A DNA stretch of 64,000 nt from a bacterium (GTDB taxonomy: Bacteria > Bacillota > Bacilli > Lactobacillales > Streptococcaceae), in the NCBI GenBank assembly GCA_905221385.1, contig CAJNCV010000004.1, positions 62,001 to 126,000 of the forward strand. The letters run 5' to 3'. Position 1 is the stretch's first letter; the number at the start of each line of letters is the position of its first letter. A program made the translations under genes and the position numbers. Positions 17,826 through 25,695 of the stretch are shown piece by piece. A model generated the notes under the pieces. That model worked only from the letters and a program-made list of their open reading frames with translations, searched no databases and was not told the origin of the DNA.

Positions 17826-19859
17826 ATGAATAAACGTTCTTTGTTACCTGTCTTGTCGACAGCCCTGTTAGCTCCAGCCTTCTTAGCTGGACAAGTATAC
17901 GCTGAAGAAGCAACAACTCCTGCAGAAAGTTCAGCTGTTATAGCGACTCCAGCTCCTGTTGAGAGCCCTGCGGTACCGGAAACTTCGGCAACTTCAGAAG
18001 CAGTTGCACCTGCAGAAGCTCCGTCAGCTCCTGTTGAATCTACTAAAAACGAAGAAAAGGATACCGTTATCTTACACACCAATGATGTCCATGGTCGTAT
18101 TGTAGAGGAAAAGGGAGTAATTGGAGATGCCAAGTTAGCGACTGTCATTGAGCAGGAGCGTGCGAAATCAAATCAAAATACTCTAGTTGTTGACGCGGGA
18201 GACGCTTTCCAAGGTTTACCGATTTCCAACTCTACGAAGGGTGAAGCGCGTGCTGAAATTCTCAATCAGATGCAGTATGATGCCATGGCAGTAGGAAACC
18301 ATGAGTTTGACTTTGGTCTTGATGAAGTAAAAAAATACAAGGAAATCTTGAAATTCCCATTACTTAGCTCAAATACTTATGTCAATGGAGCTCGTCTTTT
18401 TGAAGCTTCTACAATCGTTGATAAAGATAAGACTGTGGAAGGTGATGAGTTTGTTGTAATCGGTGTGACGACACCTGAAACTGCTACAAAAACCCACCCT
18501 AAAAACATTAAAGGGGTAACTTTTACAGATCCAATCTCGGAAGTCAATAAGGTCATCGAAGAAGTTCAAGCCAAGGCGCGTGCAGAAGGTAAGGACTACA
18601 AACACTATGTTGTACTCGCTCACTTGGGTGTAGATACCACAACTCCAGTCGAGTGGCGTGGTTCAACCTTGGCAGAAGCTCTCTCTAAAAATCCTCGTAT
18701 CAAAGGCAAACGTGTGACAGTTATTGATGGGCATTCTCACACAGTAGCTTCCACAACTTATGGCGACAATGTTACCTATAACCAAACAGGAAGTTACCTT
18801 CATAATGTTGGGAAGGTTATCTACAAATCACGTCAGCTTTTGGGTAATCCTACATTGATTGCAGCTGCTGATGCTAAAAAATTACCAGCTAATCCTACAG
18901 TTGAAAAACTGGTCAAAGACATTAAACAAAAATACGATGCTGAAAATGCGGTTGAGATTGTCTCAAACAGCCCTGTAGAACTCAACGGTGATCGTGAAAA
19001 TGTTCGAGTCCGTGAAACCAACCTCGGAAACGTCGTAGCAGACTCCCTCTATCAGTATGGTCAAACAGGATTTAGCCATCCGACAGACATCGCTGTGACA
19101 AATGGTGGTGGCTTGCGTGAAACCATTGCAAAAGGGAAACCAATCACTAAAGGAAATGTTATTGCCGTTCTTCCATTTGGAAATACCATCTCACAAATCC
19201 AAGTGACTGGGCAACAAGTCTTGGATATGTTTGAAAAATCACTCGGATCTATCTTGCAGGTCGATAAGGATGGCAAGAAGGTCTTAGATGAGAACGGGCA
19301 ACCATTGTTAGAGCCAAGTGGTGGTTTCTTGCAAGTTTCGGGTGTGAAGGTCTACTATGATACCAACCTACCATCAGGCAAACGTGTCTTGGCTATCCAG
19401 GTTAAAAACCGTGCAACAGGTCGTTATGAATTACTGGACCTCGCAAAAACTTACTATCTTGCAACCAATGATTTCTTAGCTGCGGGTGGCGATGGCTACA
19501 TGATGTTAGGTGGTGCGCGTGAAGAAGGTCCTTCTATGGATGCAGCCTTTGAAGAGTATCTGAAAACCGCTGATTTGACCCAGTATGAAAAGATCAATCC
19601 GAACTCACGGACGATTTCTGTGGATTCTAAAAACTTTAGTCTACCAGTAGAAATGCCTCAAACGAATGCAGCTGCTAGCGATGCGACTACAAATGTGCCA
19701 CTGACTTATGAGGTGGCAGGTCAATTTAGCAAGAAGGCAGTTGTCTCAGAAAAAGCTCTCCCAAATACAGGAAGTGAACAATCCATCTTCTTGCTCTTGA
19801 TGGGAATGGTAGCTGGTCTGGCAGGTATCTTATCGAGCCGAAAACCAAAGCTAAAATAG
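17826..19859 (+). CDS. Cell-wall-anchored 5'-nucleotidase (LPxTG)
   Basis: 677 residues. Signal peptide (LLPVLSTALLAPAFLAGQVYA), then an Ala/Pro/Glu-rich linker to about residue 75, then a calcineurin-like metallophosphatase domain (ILHTNDVHGRI, VDAGDAFQG, VGNHEFDFG, DGHSHT) and a 5'-nucleotidase C-terminal domain (LGNVVADSL, VTNGGGLRE, LPFGNTI). LPNTG at 645-649 plus a hydrophobic stretch and RKPKLK form the sortase signal. Surface nucleotidases of this type make adenosine from ATP/ADP/AMP and dampen host immunity. It lies between dlt and adc with its own A/T-rich leader, an addition compared with the pneumococcal order I remember. Confidence 0.93.
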   Translation: MNKRSLLPVLSTALLAPAFLAGQVYAEEATTPAESSAVIATPAPVESPAVPETSATSEAVAPAEAPSAPVESTKNEEKDTVILHTNDVHGRIVEEKGVIGDAKLATVIEQERAKSNQNTLVVDAGDAFQGLPISNSTKGEARAEILNQMQYDAMAVGNHEFDFGLDEVKKYKEILKFPLLSSNTYVNGARLFEASTIVDKDKTVEGDEFVVIGVTTPETATKTHPKNIKGVTFTDPISEVNKVIEEVQAKARAEGKDYKHYVVLAHLGVDTTTPVEWRGSTLAEALSKNPRIKGKRVTVIDGHSHTVASTTYGDNVTYNQTGSYLHNVGKVIYKSRQLLGNPTLIAAADAKKLPANPTVEKLVKDIKQKYDAENAVEIVSNSPVELNGDRENVRVRETNLGNVVADSLYQYGQTGFSHPTDIAVTNGGGLRETIAKGKPITKGNVIAVLPFGNTISQIQVTGQQVLDMFEKSLGSILQVDKDGKKVLDENGQPLLEPSGGFLQVSGVKVYYDTNLPSGKRVLAIQVKNRATGRYELLDLAKTYYLATNDFLAAGGDGYMMLGGAREEGPSMDAAFEEYLKTADLTQYEKINPNSRTISVDSKNFSLPVEMPQTNAAASDATTNVPLTYEVAGQFSKKAVVSEKALPNTGSEQSIFLLLMGMVAGLAGILSSRKPKLK

Positions 19860-19877
19860 GTTAAATTTCATATCTAG

Positions 19878-19926
19878 AAGAGTCTAGGGAAACGTTTTTA
19901 CGCCTTTTTCCCTTGACTCTTTTTTG
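19878..19926 (+). terminator. Terminator of the nucleotidase gene
   Basis: Long stem AAGAGTC.AGGGAAA/TTTCCCT.GACTCTT followed by T-run. Its right arm contains the -35 of the next promoter. Confidence 0.8.
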
Positions 19927-19951
19927 GTTTATGATATAATTAACCAGTAAA
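19913..19951 (+). promoter_or_regulatory. adc promoter and AdcR box
   Basis: TTGACT (19913-19918), 16-bp spacer, TATAAT (19935-19940). TTAACCAGTAAA (19940-19951) overlaps the -10 end and matches the AdcR palindrome TTAACNNGTTAA with one mismatch. Zinc-loaded AdcR would repress from here. Confidence 0.8.
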
Positions 19952-20007
19952 GAATCGGTAACTATCTCTATTTTTTACGAAAAAGATAGCTAGGGAAGGA
20001 GTAACAC

Positions 20008-20448
20008 ATGAGACAGCTTGCACAGGAAATCGATAACTTTTTAAACGAGGTGATCTTGAGATCTGAGAACCAGCATGAAATTCTGATTGGGCATTGCACG
20101 AGTGACGTTGCCTTGACCAATACTCAGGAGCACATCCTCATGCTCTTATCAGAAGAATCCCTAACCAACTCGGAGTTGGCCCGTCGCCTCAATGTCAGTC
20201 AGGCGGCAGTGACCAAGGCTATCAAGTCTTTGGTCACAGAGGGCATGTTAGAGACATCTAGAGATCCAAAAGATGCGCGTGTGATTTTTTACCAACTGAC
20301 AGAACTAGCTCGACCAGTGGCAGAGGAACACCACCATCATCATGAACACACGCTCTTAGCCTATGAACAAGTGGCAAGTCAGTTTACTCCAAATGAACAA
20401 GAAGTTATCCAGCGGTTTTTAACTGCTTTAGTAGGAGAAATCAAATAA
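20008..20448 (+). CDS. adcR: AdcR, MarR-family zinc repressor
   Basis: 146 residues with a MarR winged helix ([21 protein letters not shown] as recognition region, then the wing around [15 protein letters not shown]). The His-rich HHHHHEHT segment near residue 108-115 and acidic residues provide the zinc sites of AdcR. It represses the zinc uptake operon when zinc is ample. It starts at an ATG after GGAAGGAG and shares its last base with the start of adcC. Confidence 0.96.
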   Translation: MRQLAQEIDNFLNEVILRSENQHEILIGHCTSDVALTNTQEHILMLLSEESLTNSELARRLNVSQAAVTKAIKSLVTEGMLETSRDPKDARVIFYQLTELARPVAEEHHHHHEHTLLAYEQVASQFTPNEQEVIQRFLTALVGEIK

Positions 20449-21152
20449 TGCGGTATATTACAGTAGAGGACTTGTCTTTCTATTATGACAAAGAACCTGT
20501 CCTCGAACATATCAACTATAGTGTTGATAGTGGGGAGTTTGTCACCCTGACTGGTGAAAATGGAGCTGCCAAGACAACGCTTATCAAGGCGAGTCTAGGT
20601 ATTTTGCAGCCAAGATTTGGTAAGGTAACCATCTCAAAAACAAATACTCATGGGAAAAAGCTTAGGATAGCCTATCTTCCCCAGCAAATTGCCAGTTTTA
20701 ATGCTGGCTTTCCAAGTACGGTTTATGAATTTGTCAAGTCGGGTCGCTATCCTAGAAAGGGCTGGTTCCGTCGTTTGAACGCCCATGATGAAGAGCATAT
20801 CAAGGCCAGTCTAGACTCGGTTGGTATGTGGGAACATCGTGACAAACGAATTGGTTCCCTCTCTGGTGGGCAAAAGCAGCGAGCAGTGATTGCCCGGATG
20901 TTTGCTTCTGACCCAGATATCTTTGTCTTGGATGAGCCGACAACAGGGATGGATGCTGGAAGCAAAAATGAATTTTATGAACTCATGCACCACAGTGCTC
21001 ATCACCATGGCAAGGCTGTTTTGATGATTACCCATGACCCTGAGGAAGTCAAGGACTATGCGGATCGCAATATTCATCTAGTGCGCAATCAAGACTCGCC
21101 GTGGCGTTGTTTCAACGTTCACGAAAGCGACCAGGAGGTGGACCATGCTTAG
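20448..21152 (+). CDS. adcC: AdcC, zinc ABC transporter ATPase
   Basis: 234 residues, an ABC ATPase with signature LSGGQKQR, Walker B FVLDEP and H-loop ITHDPEE. The Walker A loop reads GENGAAKTT (36-44): alanine replaces the glycine before the lysine of GxxGxGKT. I recall the same substitution in pneumococcal AdcC, so it is probably a tolerated lineage feature. It powers zinc import through AdcB with zinc delivered by AdcA. It overlaps adcB by 8 bases. Confidence 0.95.
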   Translation: MRYITVEDLSFYYDKEPVLEHINYSVDSGEFVTLTGENGAAKTTLIKASLGILQPRFGKVTISKTNTHGKKLRIAYLPQQIASFNAGFPSTVYEFVKSGRYPRKGWFRRLNAHDEEHIKASLDSVGMWEHRDKRIGSLSGGQKQRAVIARMFASDPDIFVLDEPTTGMDAGSKNEFYELMHHSAHHHGKAVLMITHDPEEVKDYADRNIHLVRNQDSPWRCFNVHESDQEVDHA

Positions 21153-21951
21153 TTTGTTATCTTATGACTTCATGCAGCGTGCCTTCTTGGCTGTCATTGC
21201 CATGAGTCTCTTTTCTCCAGTTCTTGGGACCTTCCTTATCTTACGTCGTCAGAGTCTCATGAGCGATACCCTCAGTCACGTTTCTCTGTCAGGAGTAGCC
21301 TTTGGTCTGGTTTTGGGGATTTCTCCAACTATTTCAACCATTGCCATCGTCTTGATTGCTGCGGTCTTTCTAGAATATCTCCGGACAGTCTATAAGAACT
21401 TTATGGAAATCGGGACTGCCATCCTCATGTCAACAGGACTTGCAGTGTCACTTATTGTCATGAGTAAGGGGAAAAGTTCGAGTTCCATGAGTTTGGACCA
21501 ATATCTCTTTGGGTCTATTGTGACCATTAGCCAGGAGCAGGTGCTATTCCTCTTTGCCATTGCTGCGGTCGTTTTACTCTTGACTTTCTTATTCTTGCGA
21601 CCAATGTATATCCTGACTTTTGATGAGGACACGGCCTTTGTGGATGGACTTCCAGTGCGGACTATGTCTATCCTCTTTAACATGGTGACAGGGGTGGCCA
21701 TTGCCCTCATGATTCCAGCAGCAGGAGCTCTTCTGGTATCGACCATTATGGTCTTGCCAGCTAGTATTGCCCTGCGTCTGGGGAAAAACTTCAAATCCGT
21801 TATGTTGCTAGCCAGTGCTATTGGCTTTTTGGGAATGGTGGCAGGACTTTATATTTCCTACTATGCGGAAACACCTGCCAGCGCTAGTATCACCATTATC
21901 TTTGTAGCTGTCTTTTTGTTAGTCAGTCTACTGAAACGTTTTATCAAATAG
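21145..21951 (+). CDS. adcB: AdcB, zinc ABC transporter permease
   Basis: 268 residues with about eight membrane helices, ABC-3 permease family ([36 protein letters not shown]). It forms the zinc channel with AdcC. Its ATG overlaps the end of adcC, and adcA follows after 9 bases. Confidence 0.96.
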   Translation: MLSLLSYDFMQRAFLAVIAMSLFSPVLGTFLILRRQSLMSDTLSHVSLSGVAFGLVLGISPTISTIAIVLIAAVFLEYLRTVYKNFMEIGTAILMSTGLAVSLIVMSKGKSSSSMSLDQYLFGSIVTISQEQVLFLFAIAAVVLLLTFLFLRPMYILTFDEDTAFVDGLPVRTMSILFNMVTGVAIALMIPAAGALLVSTIMVLPASIALRLGKNFKSVMLLASAIGFLGMVAGLYISYYAETPASASITIIFVAVFLLVSLLKRFIK

Positions 21952-21960
21952 GAGAATGAA

Positions 21961-23466
21961 ATGAAAAAAATTAGCTTACTACTAGCTAGTTTATGTGCCC
22001 TGTTTTTAGTGGCTTGTTCCAATCAAAAACAGGCAGATGGGAAGCTAAATATCGTGACAACCTTTTACCCTGTCTACGAATTTACCAAGCAAGTCGCAGG
22101 AGATACTGCTAATGTAGAACTTCTAATCGGTGCTGGTACAGAACCTCACGAATACGAACCGTCTGCCAAGGCAGTTGCCAAAATCCAAGATGCAGATACC
22201 TTTGTCTATGAAAATGAAAACATGGAAACTTGGGTTCCAAAATTGTTAGAATCCTTGGATAAGAAAAAGGTGAAAACCATCAAGGCGACAGGCAATATGC
22301 TCCTCTTGCCAGGTGGTGAGGAAGAAGAGGAAGGGCATGATCATGGCGGTGAGGGTCACCATCACGACTACGATCCCCACGTTTGGCTTTCACCAGCACG
22401 CGCCATCAAACTGGTAGAGCATATCCGTGACAGCTTGTCAGCAGATTATCCTGATAAAAAAGAGACTTTTGAGAAGAATGCGGCTGCCTATATCGAAAAA
22501 TTGCAAGCCTTGGACAAGGCCTACACAGATGGCTTGTCTCAAGCTAAACAAAAGAGCTTTGTGACCCAGCACGCTGCCTTTAACTACCTTGCCTTGGACT
22601 ACGGTCTCAAGCAAGTATCCATCTCAGGTCTCTCACCAGATGCAGAACCGTCAGCTGCTCGTCTGGCAGAATTGACCGAGTATATCAAGAAAAACAAGAT
22701 TTCTTATATCTACTTTGAAGAAAATGCCTCACAAGCCCTAGCTAATACACTTTCAAAAGAAACGGGCGTCAAACTAGACGTGCTCAATCCGCTAGAAAGT
22801 CTGACAGAAGAAGCAACCAAGGCCGGTGAGGACTATATCTCCGTGATGGAGAAAAACCTCAAGGCTTTGAAACAGACAACAGACCAAGAAGGGCCAGAAA
22901 TTGAGCCGGAAAAGGAAGAAAACACCAAGACAGTTCACAATGGTTACTTTGAGGATGCAGATGTCAAAGACCGTACCTTGAGTGACTATGTAGGCAACTG
23001 GCAGTCAGTTTATCCTTTCCTTGAAGATGGAACTTTTGATCAAGTCTTTGACTACAAGGCTAAGTTGACTGGCAAGATGACCAAGGATGAGTACAAGGCA
23101 TACTATAGAAAAGGTTATCAGACAGATGTGACCAAGATTAACATCACGGATAATACTATGGAATTTGTTCAAGGTGGCCAAAGCAAGAAATTCACCTACA
23201 AGTATGTCGGCAAGAAAATCTTAACCTATAAAAAAGGCAATCGTGGCGTGCGTTTCCTCTTTGAAGCGACAGATGCGGATGCTGGACAGTTCAAGTACGT
23301 TCAGTTTAGTGACCACAATATCGCCCCGGTCAAGGCAGAACATTTCCATATCTTCTTTGGAGGTACTAGCCAAGAAGCCCTCTTTGAAGAGATGAATAAC
23401 TGGCCAACCTACTATCCAGATAACCTATCTGGTCGAGAAATCGCCCAAGAAATGTTGGCTCATTGA
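21961..23466 (+). CDS. adcA: AdcA, zinc-binding lipoprotein with ZinT domain
   Basis: 501 residues. Lipoprotein signal with LVAC lipobox (Cys19), then a cluster A-I solute-binding domain (TFYPVYEFTKQVAG, GTEPHEYEPS, ENMETWVPK) with a His/acid-rich loop (GHDHGGEGHHHDYDPH, about residues 124-141) that collects zinc, and from about residue 325 a ZinT domain (HNGYFEDADVKDRTLSDYVG, ... DHNIAPVKAEHFHIFFG). The two zinc modules capture and hand zinc to AdcBC. It is the last gene of adcRCBA, with a terminator at 23475-23502. Confidence 0.97.
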   Translation: MKKISLLLASLCALFLVACSNQKQADGKLNIVTTFYPVYEFTKQVAGDTANVELLIGAGTEPHEYEPSAKAVAKIQDADTFVYENENMETWVPKLLESLDKKKVKTIKATGNMLLLPGGEEEEEGHDHGGEGHHHDYDPHVWLSPARAIKLVEHIRDSLSADYPDKKETFEKNAAAYIEKLQALDKAYTDGLSQAKQKSFVTQHAAFNYLALDYGLKQVSISGLSPDAEPSAARLAELTEYIKKNKISYIYFEENASQALANTLSKETGVKLDVLNPLESLTEEATKAGEDYISVMEKNLKALKQTTDQEGPEIEPEKEENTKTVHNGYFEDADVKDRTLSDYVGNWQSVYPFLEDGTFDQVFDYKAKLTGKMTKDEYKAYYRKGYQTDVTKINITDNTMEFVQGGQSKKFTYKYVGKKILTYKKGNRGVRFLFEATDADAGQFKYVQFSDHNIAPVKAEHFHIFFGGTSQEALFEEMNNWPTYYPDNLSGREIAQEMLAH

Positions 23467-23474
23467 TGCAAGAG

Positions 23475-23502
23475 AAAATCCCGCAGATCTGCGGGATTTT
23501 TT
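23475..23502 (+). terminator. adc operon terminator
   Basis: AAATCCCGCA/TGCGGGATTT stem followed by further T. Confidence 0.9.
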
Positions 23503-23976
23503 GCTAGAAATGATTAGGTTGTTAGATATTATAGTACCACAGCTGTGCTGTTCACAATGTGATAAAGCAGTCATTTTCTACTAGCTGATTCTAACTAGCT
23601 GACGAATGCAAAAGTTACGATTGTACAAATTATAGAATCTTTTCAGGGGATTTAGGAAGGCATCTTAGCCATATTGACGCTGCTATCGCTTTTTGTTATA
23701 GTCAAAGAGAGAGCAGTTTGGAACAATAGTTTATTCACAGTCTGTGGATAAGCCTTGGAGGAAATGACATAAAACTCAGGGTGTTGAAGTATCCTGATAA
23801 TAGTTTCGTATATTAGTGACTTTCTGGAAAGCTAGTATAAACCCTAGTACAGAGCTGCTTGACAAAGGTCTGTTTAGGGTGACAGGTGAGCTAGAGACTG
23901 AAAAAACTAGTTTTTAGGAATGTTTTCTTATCCACAAGTTGTGGATAACTTTGTGAACAAGAGAAAGAGATATGAG
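23503..23976. other. Long non-coding region between adcA and the GH29 gene
   Basis: About 470 bases without a credible gene on either strand. It contains two inverted pairs of DnaA-box sequences (separate entry), an ACCCTA/TAGGGT inverted repeat (about 23841-23881) and scattered promoter-like TTGACA. No cre site of good quality was found ahead of the GH29 gene. From memory, pneumococcus carries a fucose operon next to adcA, so this may be a deletion or rearrangement boundary. Confidence 0.5.
23731..23948. promoter_or_regulatory. Two inverted pairs of DnaA boxes
   Basis: Pair 1: TTATTCACA (23731-23739) and TGTGGATAA (23743-23751). Pair 2: TTATCCACA (23928-23936) and TGTGGATAA (23940-23948). 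All four match the DnaA box TTATNCACA exactly on one strand or the other, and both pairs have the same inward orientation with a 3-bp gap. The pairs are 197 bp apart. No replication gene is near, so this may be a DnaA-titrating or DnaA-modulating locus. Function is inferred. Confidence 0.6.
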
Positions 23977-25659
23977 ATGATGACGAACATAAAGCCACAT
24001 GGACCATTACCAAGCCAGGCCCAGCTAGCTTATTTAGAGGATGAACTAGCTGCCTTTATCCATTTTGGTCCAAATACCTTTTATGACCAGGAATGGGGAA
24101 GTGGGCAAGAGGATCCTATGCGTTTTAACCCGACCAAGTTGGATGCGCGTGAATGGGTTCGGGTACTCAAAGAAACGGGTTTTAAAAAGCTGATTTTGGT
24201 GGTGAAGCACCATGATGGTTTTGTGCTTTACCCGACAGCCCGTACAGATTATTCGGTCAAGGCTAGCCCTTGGAGGGATGGAAAGGGGGACTTGCTTCTC
24301 GAGGTTTCTCAAGCTGCAACAGAGTTTGACATGGATTTGGGAGTGTATTTGTCTCCTTGGGATGCCCACAGTCCCCTCTATCACGTGGACCGAGAAGCGG
24401 ATTACAATGCCTACTATCTGGCTCAATTGAAGGAAATCTTGTCAAATCCTGCCTATGGGAATGCCGGTAAGTTCACTGAGGTGTGGATGGATGGTGCTCG
24501 AGGCGAAGGGGCCCAGAAGGTCAACTATGAGTTTGAGACTTGGTTTGAAACCATTCGTGACTTGCAGGGCGATTGTTTGATTTTCTCAACTGAAGAGACC
24601 AGTATCCGCTGGATTGGAAATGAGCGAGGCTATGCAGGAGATCCCTTGTGGCAAAAGATCAAACCAGACCAGTTGGGAACCGAGGTTGCATTAGATTACC
24701 TGCAACACGGAGACCCCTCGGGAACGCTATTTTCAATCGGTGAGGCAGATGTTTCTCTTCGGCCGGGCTGGTTTTACCATGAGGATCAGGACCCCAAGTC
24801 TCTCAAGGAATTGGTCGAAATCTACTTTCACTCGGTGGGTCGGGGTACACCTCTCTTACTCAATATTCCGCCAAACCAAGATGGACTCTTTGACGAAAAG
24901 GATATCCGGCGACTGTATGAATTTGCTGCCTACCGTGACACACTCTATAGGGAAGATTTAGCTCTGGGAGCCAAGGTATACGGCCCTGCTCTATTACCAG
25001 ACTATGCCTGTCATCATCTGACAGATGGACGGGAGATCAGTTCATGGGCAAGTGATGCAGAGTTGCCAATCCAGTTAGAGATTGATTTAGGAACTCCCAA
25101 GACTTTCGATGTGATTGAGCTGAGGGAAGATTTGAAGTTGGGGCAACGCATCGCTGCTTTCCATGTTCAGGTAGAGTTGGATGGTGCCTGGCAGGAGTTT
25201 GGCTCTGGTTATACTGTTGGCTACAAACGTCTCTTACGAGGAACAGTCGTTGAGGCGCAGAAGATACGCGTGACCATTACAGAGGCACAGGCTTTGCCTT
25301 TGTTGACCAAGATTTCACTCTATAAAACACCTACCTTGTCGAAAAAAGAAACTGTTCAGCAACTAGAGTTTTCAGAAAAAAGTCTAGCTGTGACCAAGGG
25401 AGAAAATGTCCACTTTACAGTGAAGCGCATAGAATTTAGCAGTCCTTTAGAAGCTAAGATTTCGATTCAACCAGGGACAGGTGTGCATGGTGTCGCCTAT
25501 CGGGACGATATTCAATTCCTTGCGTTTCAAGCTGGCGAGACTGAAAAAAGGCTGACGCTACCAACCTTGTATTTTGCAGGAGATAAAACCTTAGATTTTT
25601 ATCTGAATCTGACGGTAGAGGGGCAGCTGGTTGACCAGCTTCAGGTCCAAGTTTCATAA
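23977..25659 (+). CDS. GH29 alpha-L-fucosidase
   Basis: 560 residues from the ATG at 23977 (a second ATG follows at once); an upstream in-frame ATG at 23920 is rejected because it lies in the DnaA-box region and lacks a ribosome site, whereas GAGAAAGAG precedes 23977. GH29 features: AAFIHFGPNTFYDQEWG, VVKHHDGFVLYPT, and the catalytic nucleophile Asp in EVWMDGARGEG. A C-terminal beta-sandwich (from about residue 350) follows. No signal peptide or anchor, so it acts inside the cell on imported glycans, removing alpha-1,3/4-linked fucose. It opens the N-glycan cluster. Confidence 0.92.
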   Translation: MMTNIKPHGPLPSQAQLAYLEDELAAFIHFGPNTFYDQEWGSGQEDPMRFNPTKLDAREWVRVLKETGFKKLILVVKHHDGFVLYPTARTDYSVKASPWRDGKGDLLLEVSQAATEFDMDLGVYLSPWDAHSPLYHVDREADYNAYYLAQLKEILSNPAYGNAGKFTEVWMDGARGEGAQKVNYEFETWFETIRDLQGDCLIFSTEETSIRWIGNERGYAGDPLWQKIKPDQLGTEVALDYLQHGDPSGTLFSIGEADVSLRPGWFYHEDQDPKSLKELVEIYFHSVGRGTPLLLNIPPNQDGLFDEKDIRRLYEFAAYRDTLYREDLALGAKVYGPALLPDYACHHLTDGREISSWASDAELPIQLEIDLGTPKTFDVIELREDLKLGQRIAAFHVQVELDGAWQEFGSGYTVGYKRLLRGTVVEAQKIRVTITEAQALPLLTKISLYKTPTLSKKETVQQLEFSEKSLAVTKGENVHFTVKRIEFSSPLEAKISIQPGTGVHGVAYRDDIQFLAFQAGETEKRLTLPTLYFAGDKTLDFYLNLTVEGQLVDQLQVQVS

Positions 25660-25662
25660 AAG

Positions 25663-25694
25663 AAGAACCTTTGCGCGATGCAAAGGTTCTTTTG
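25663..25694. terminator. Bidirectional terminator between convergent GH29 and GH92 genes
   Basis: Twelve-bp stem AAGAACCTTTGC/GCAAAGGTTCTT with T-runs on both strands. Confidence 0.88.
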
Positions 25695-25695
25695 G

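Noticed and set aside
23920..23976. Extended GH29 start in the DnaA-box region
   Set aside because: No ribosome site, and family homologues start at the Met-Thr-Asn downstream.
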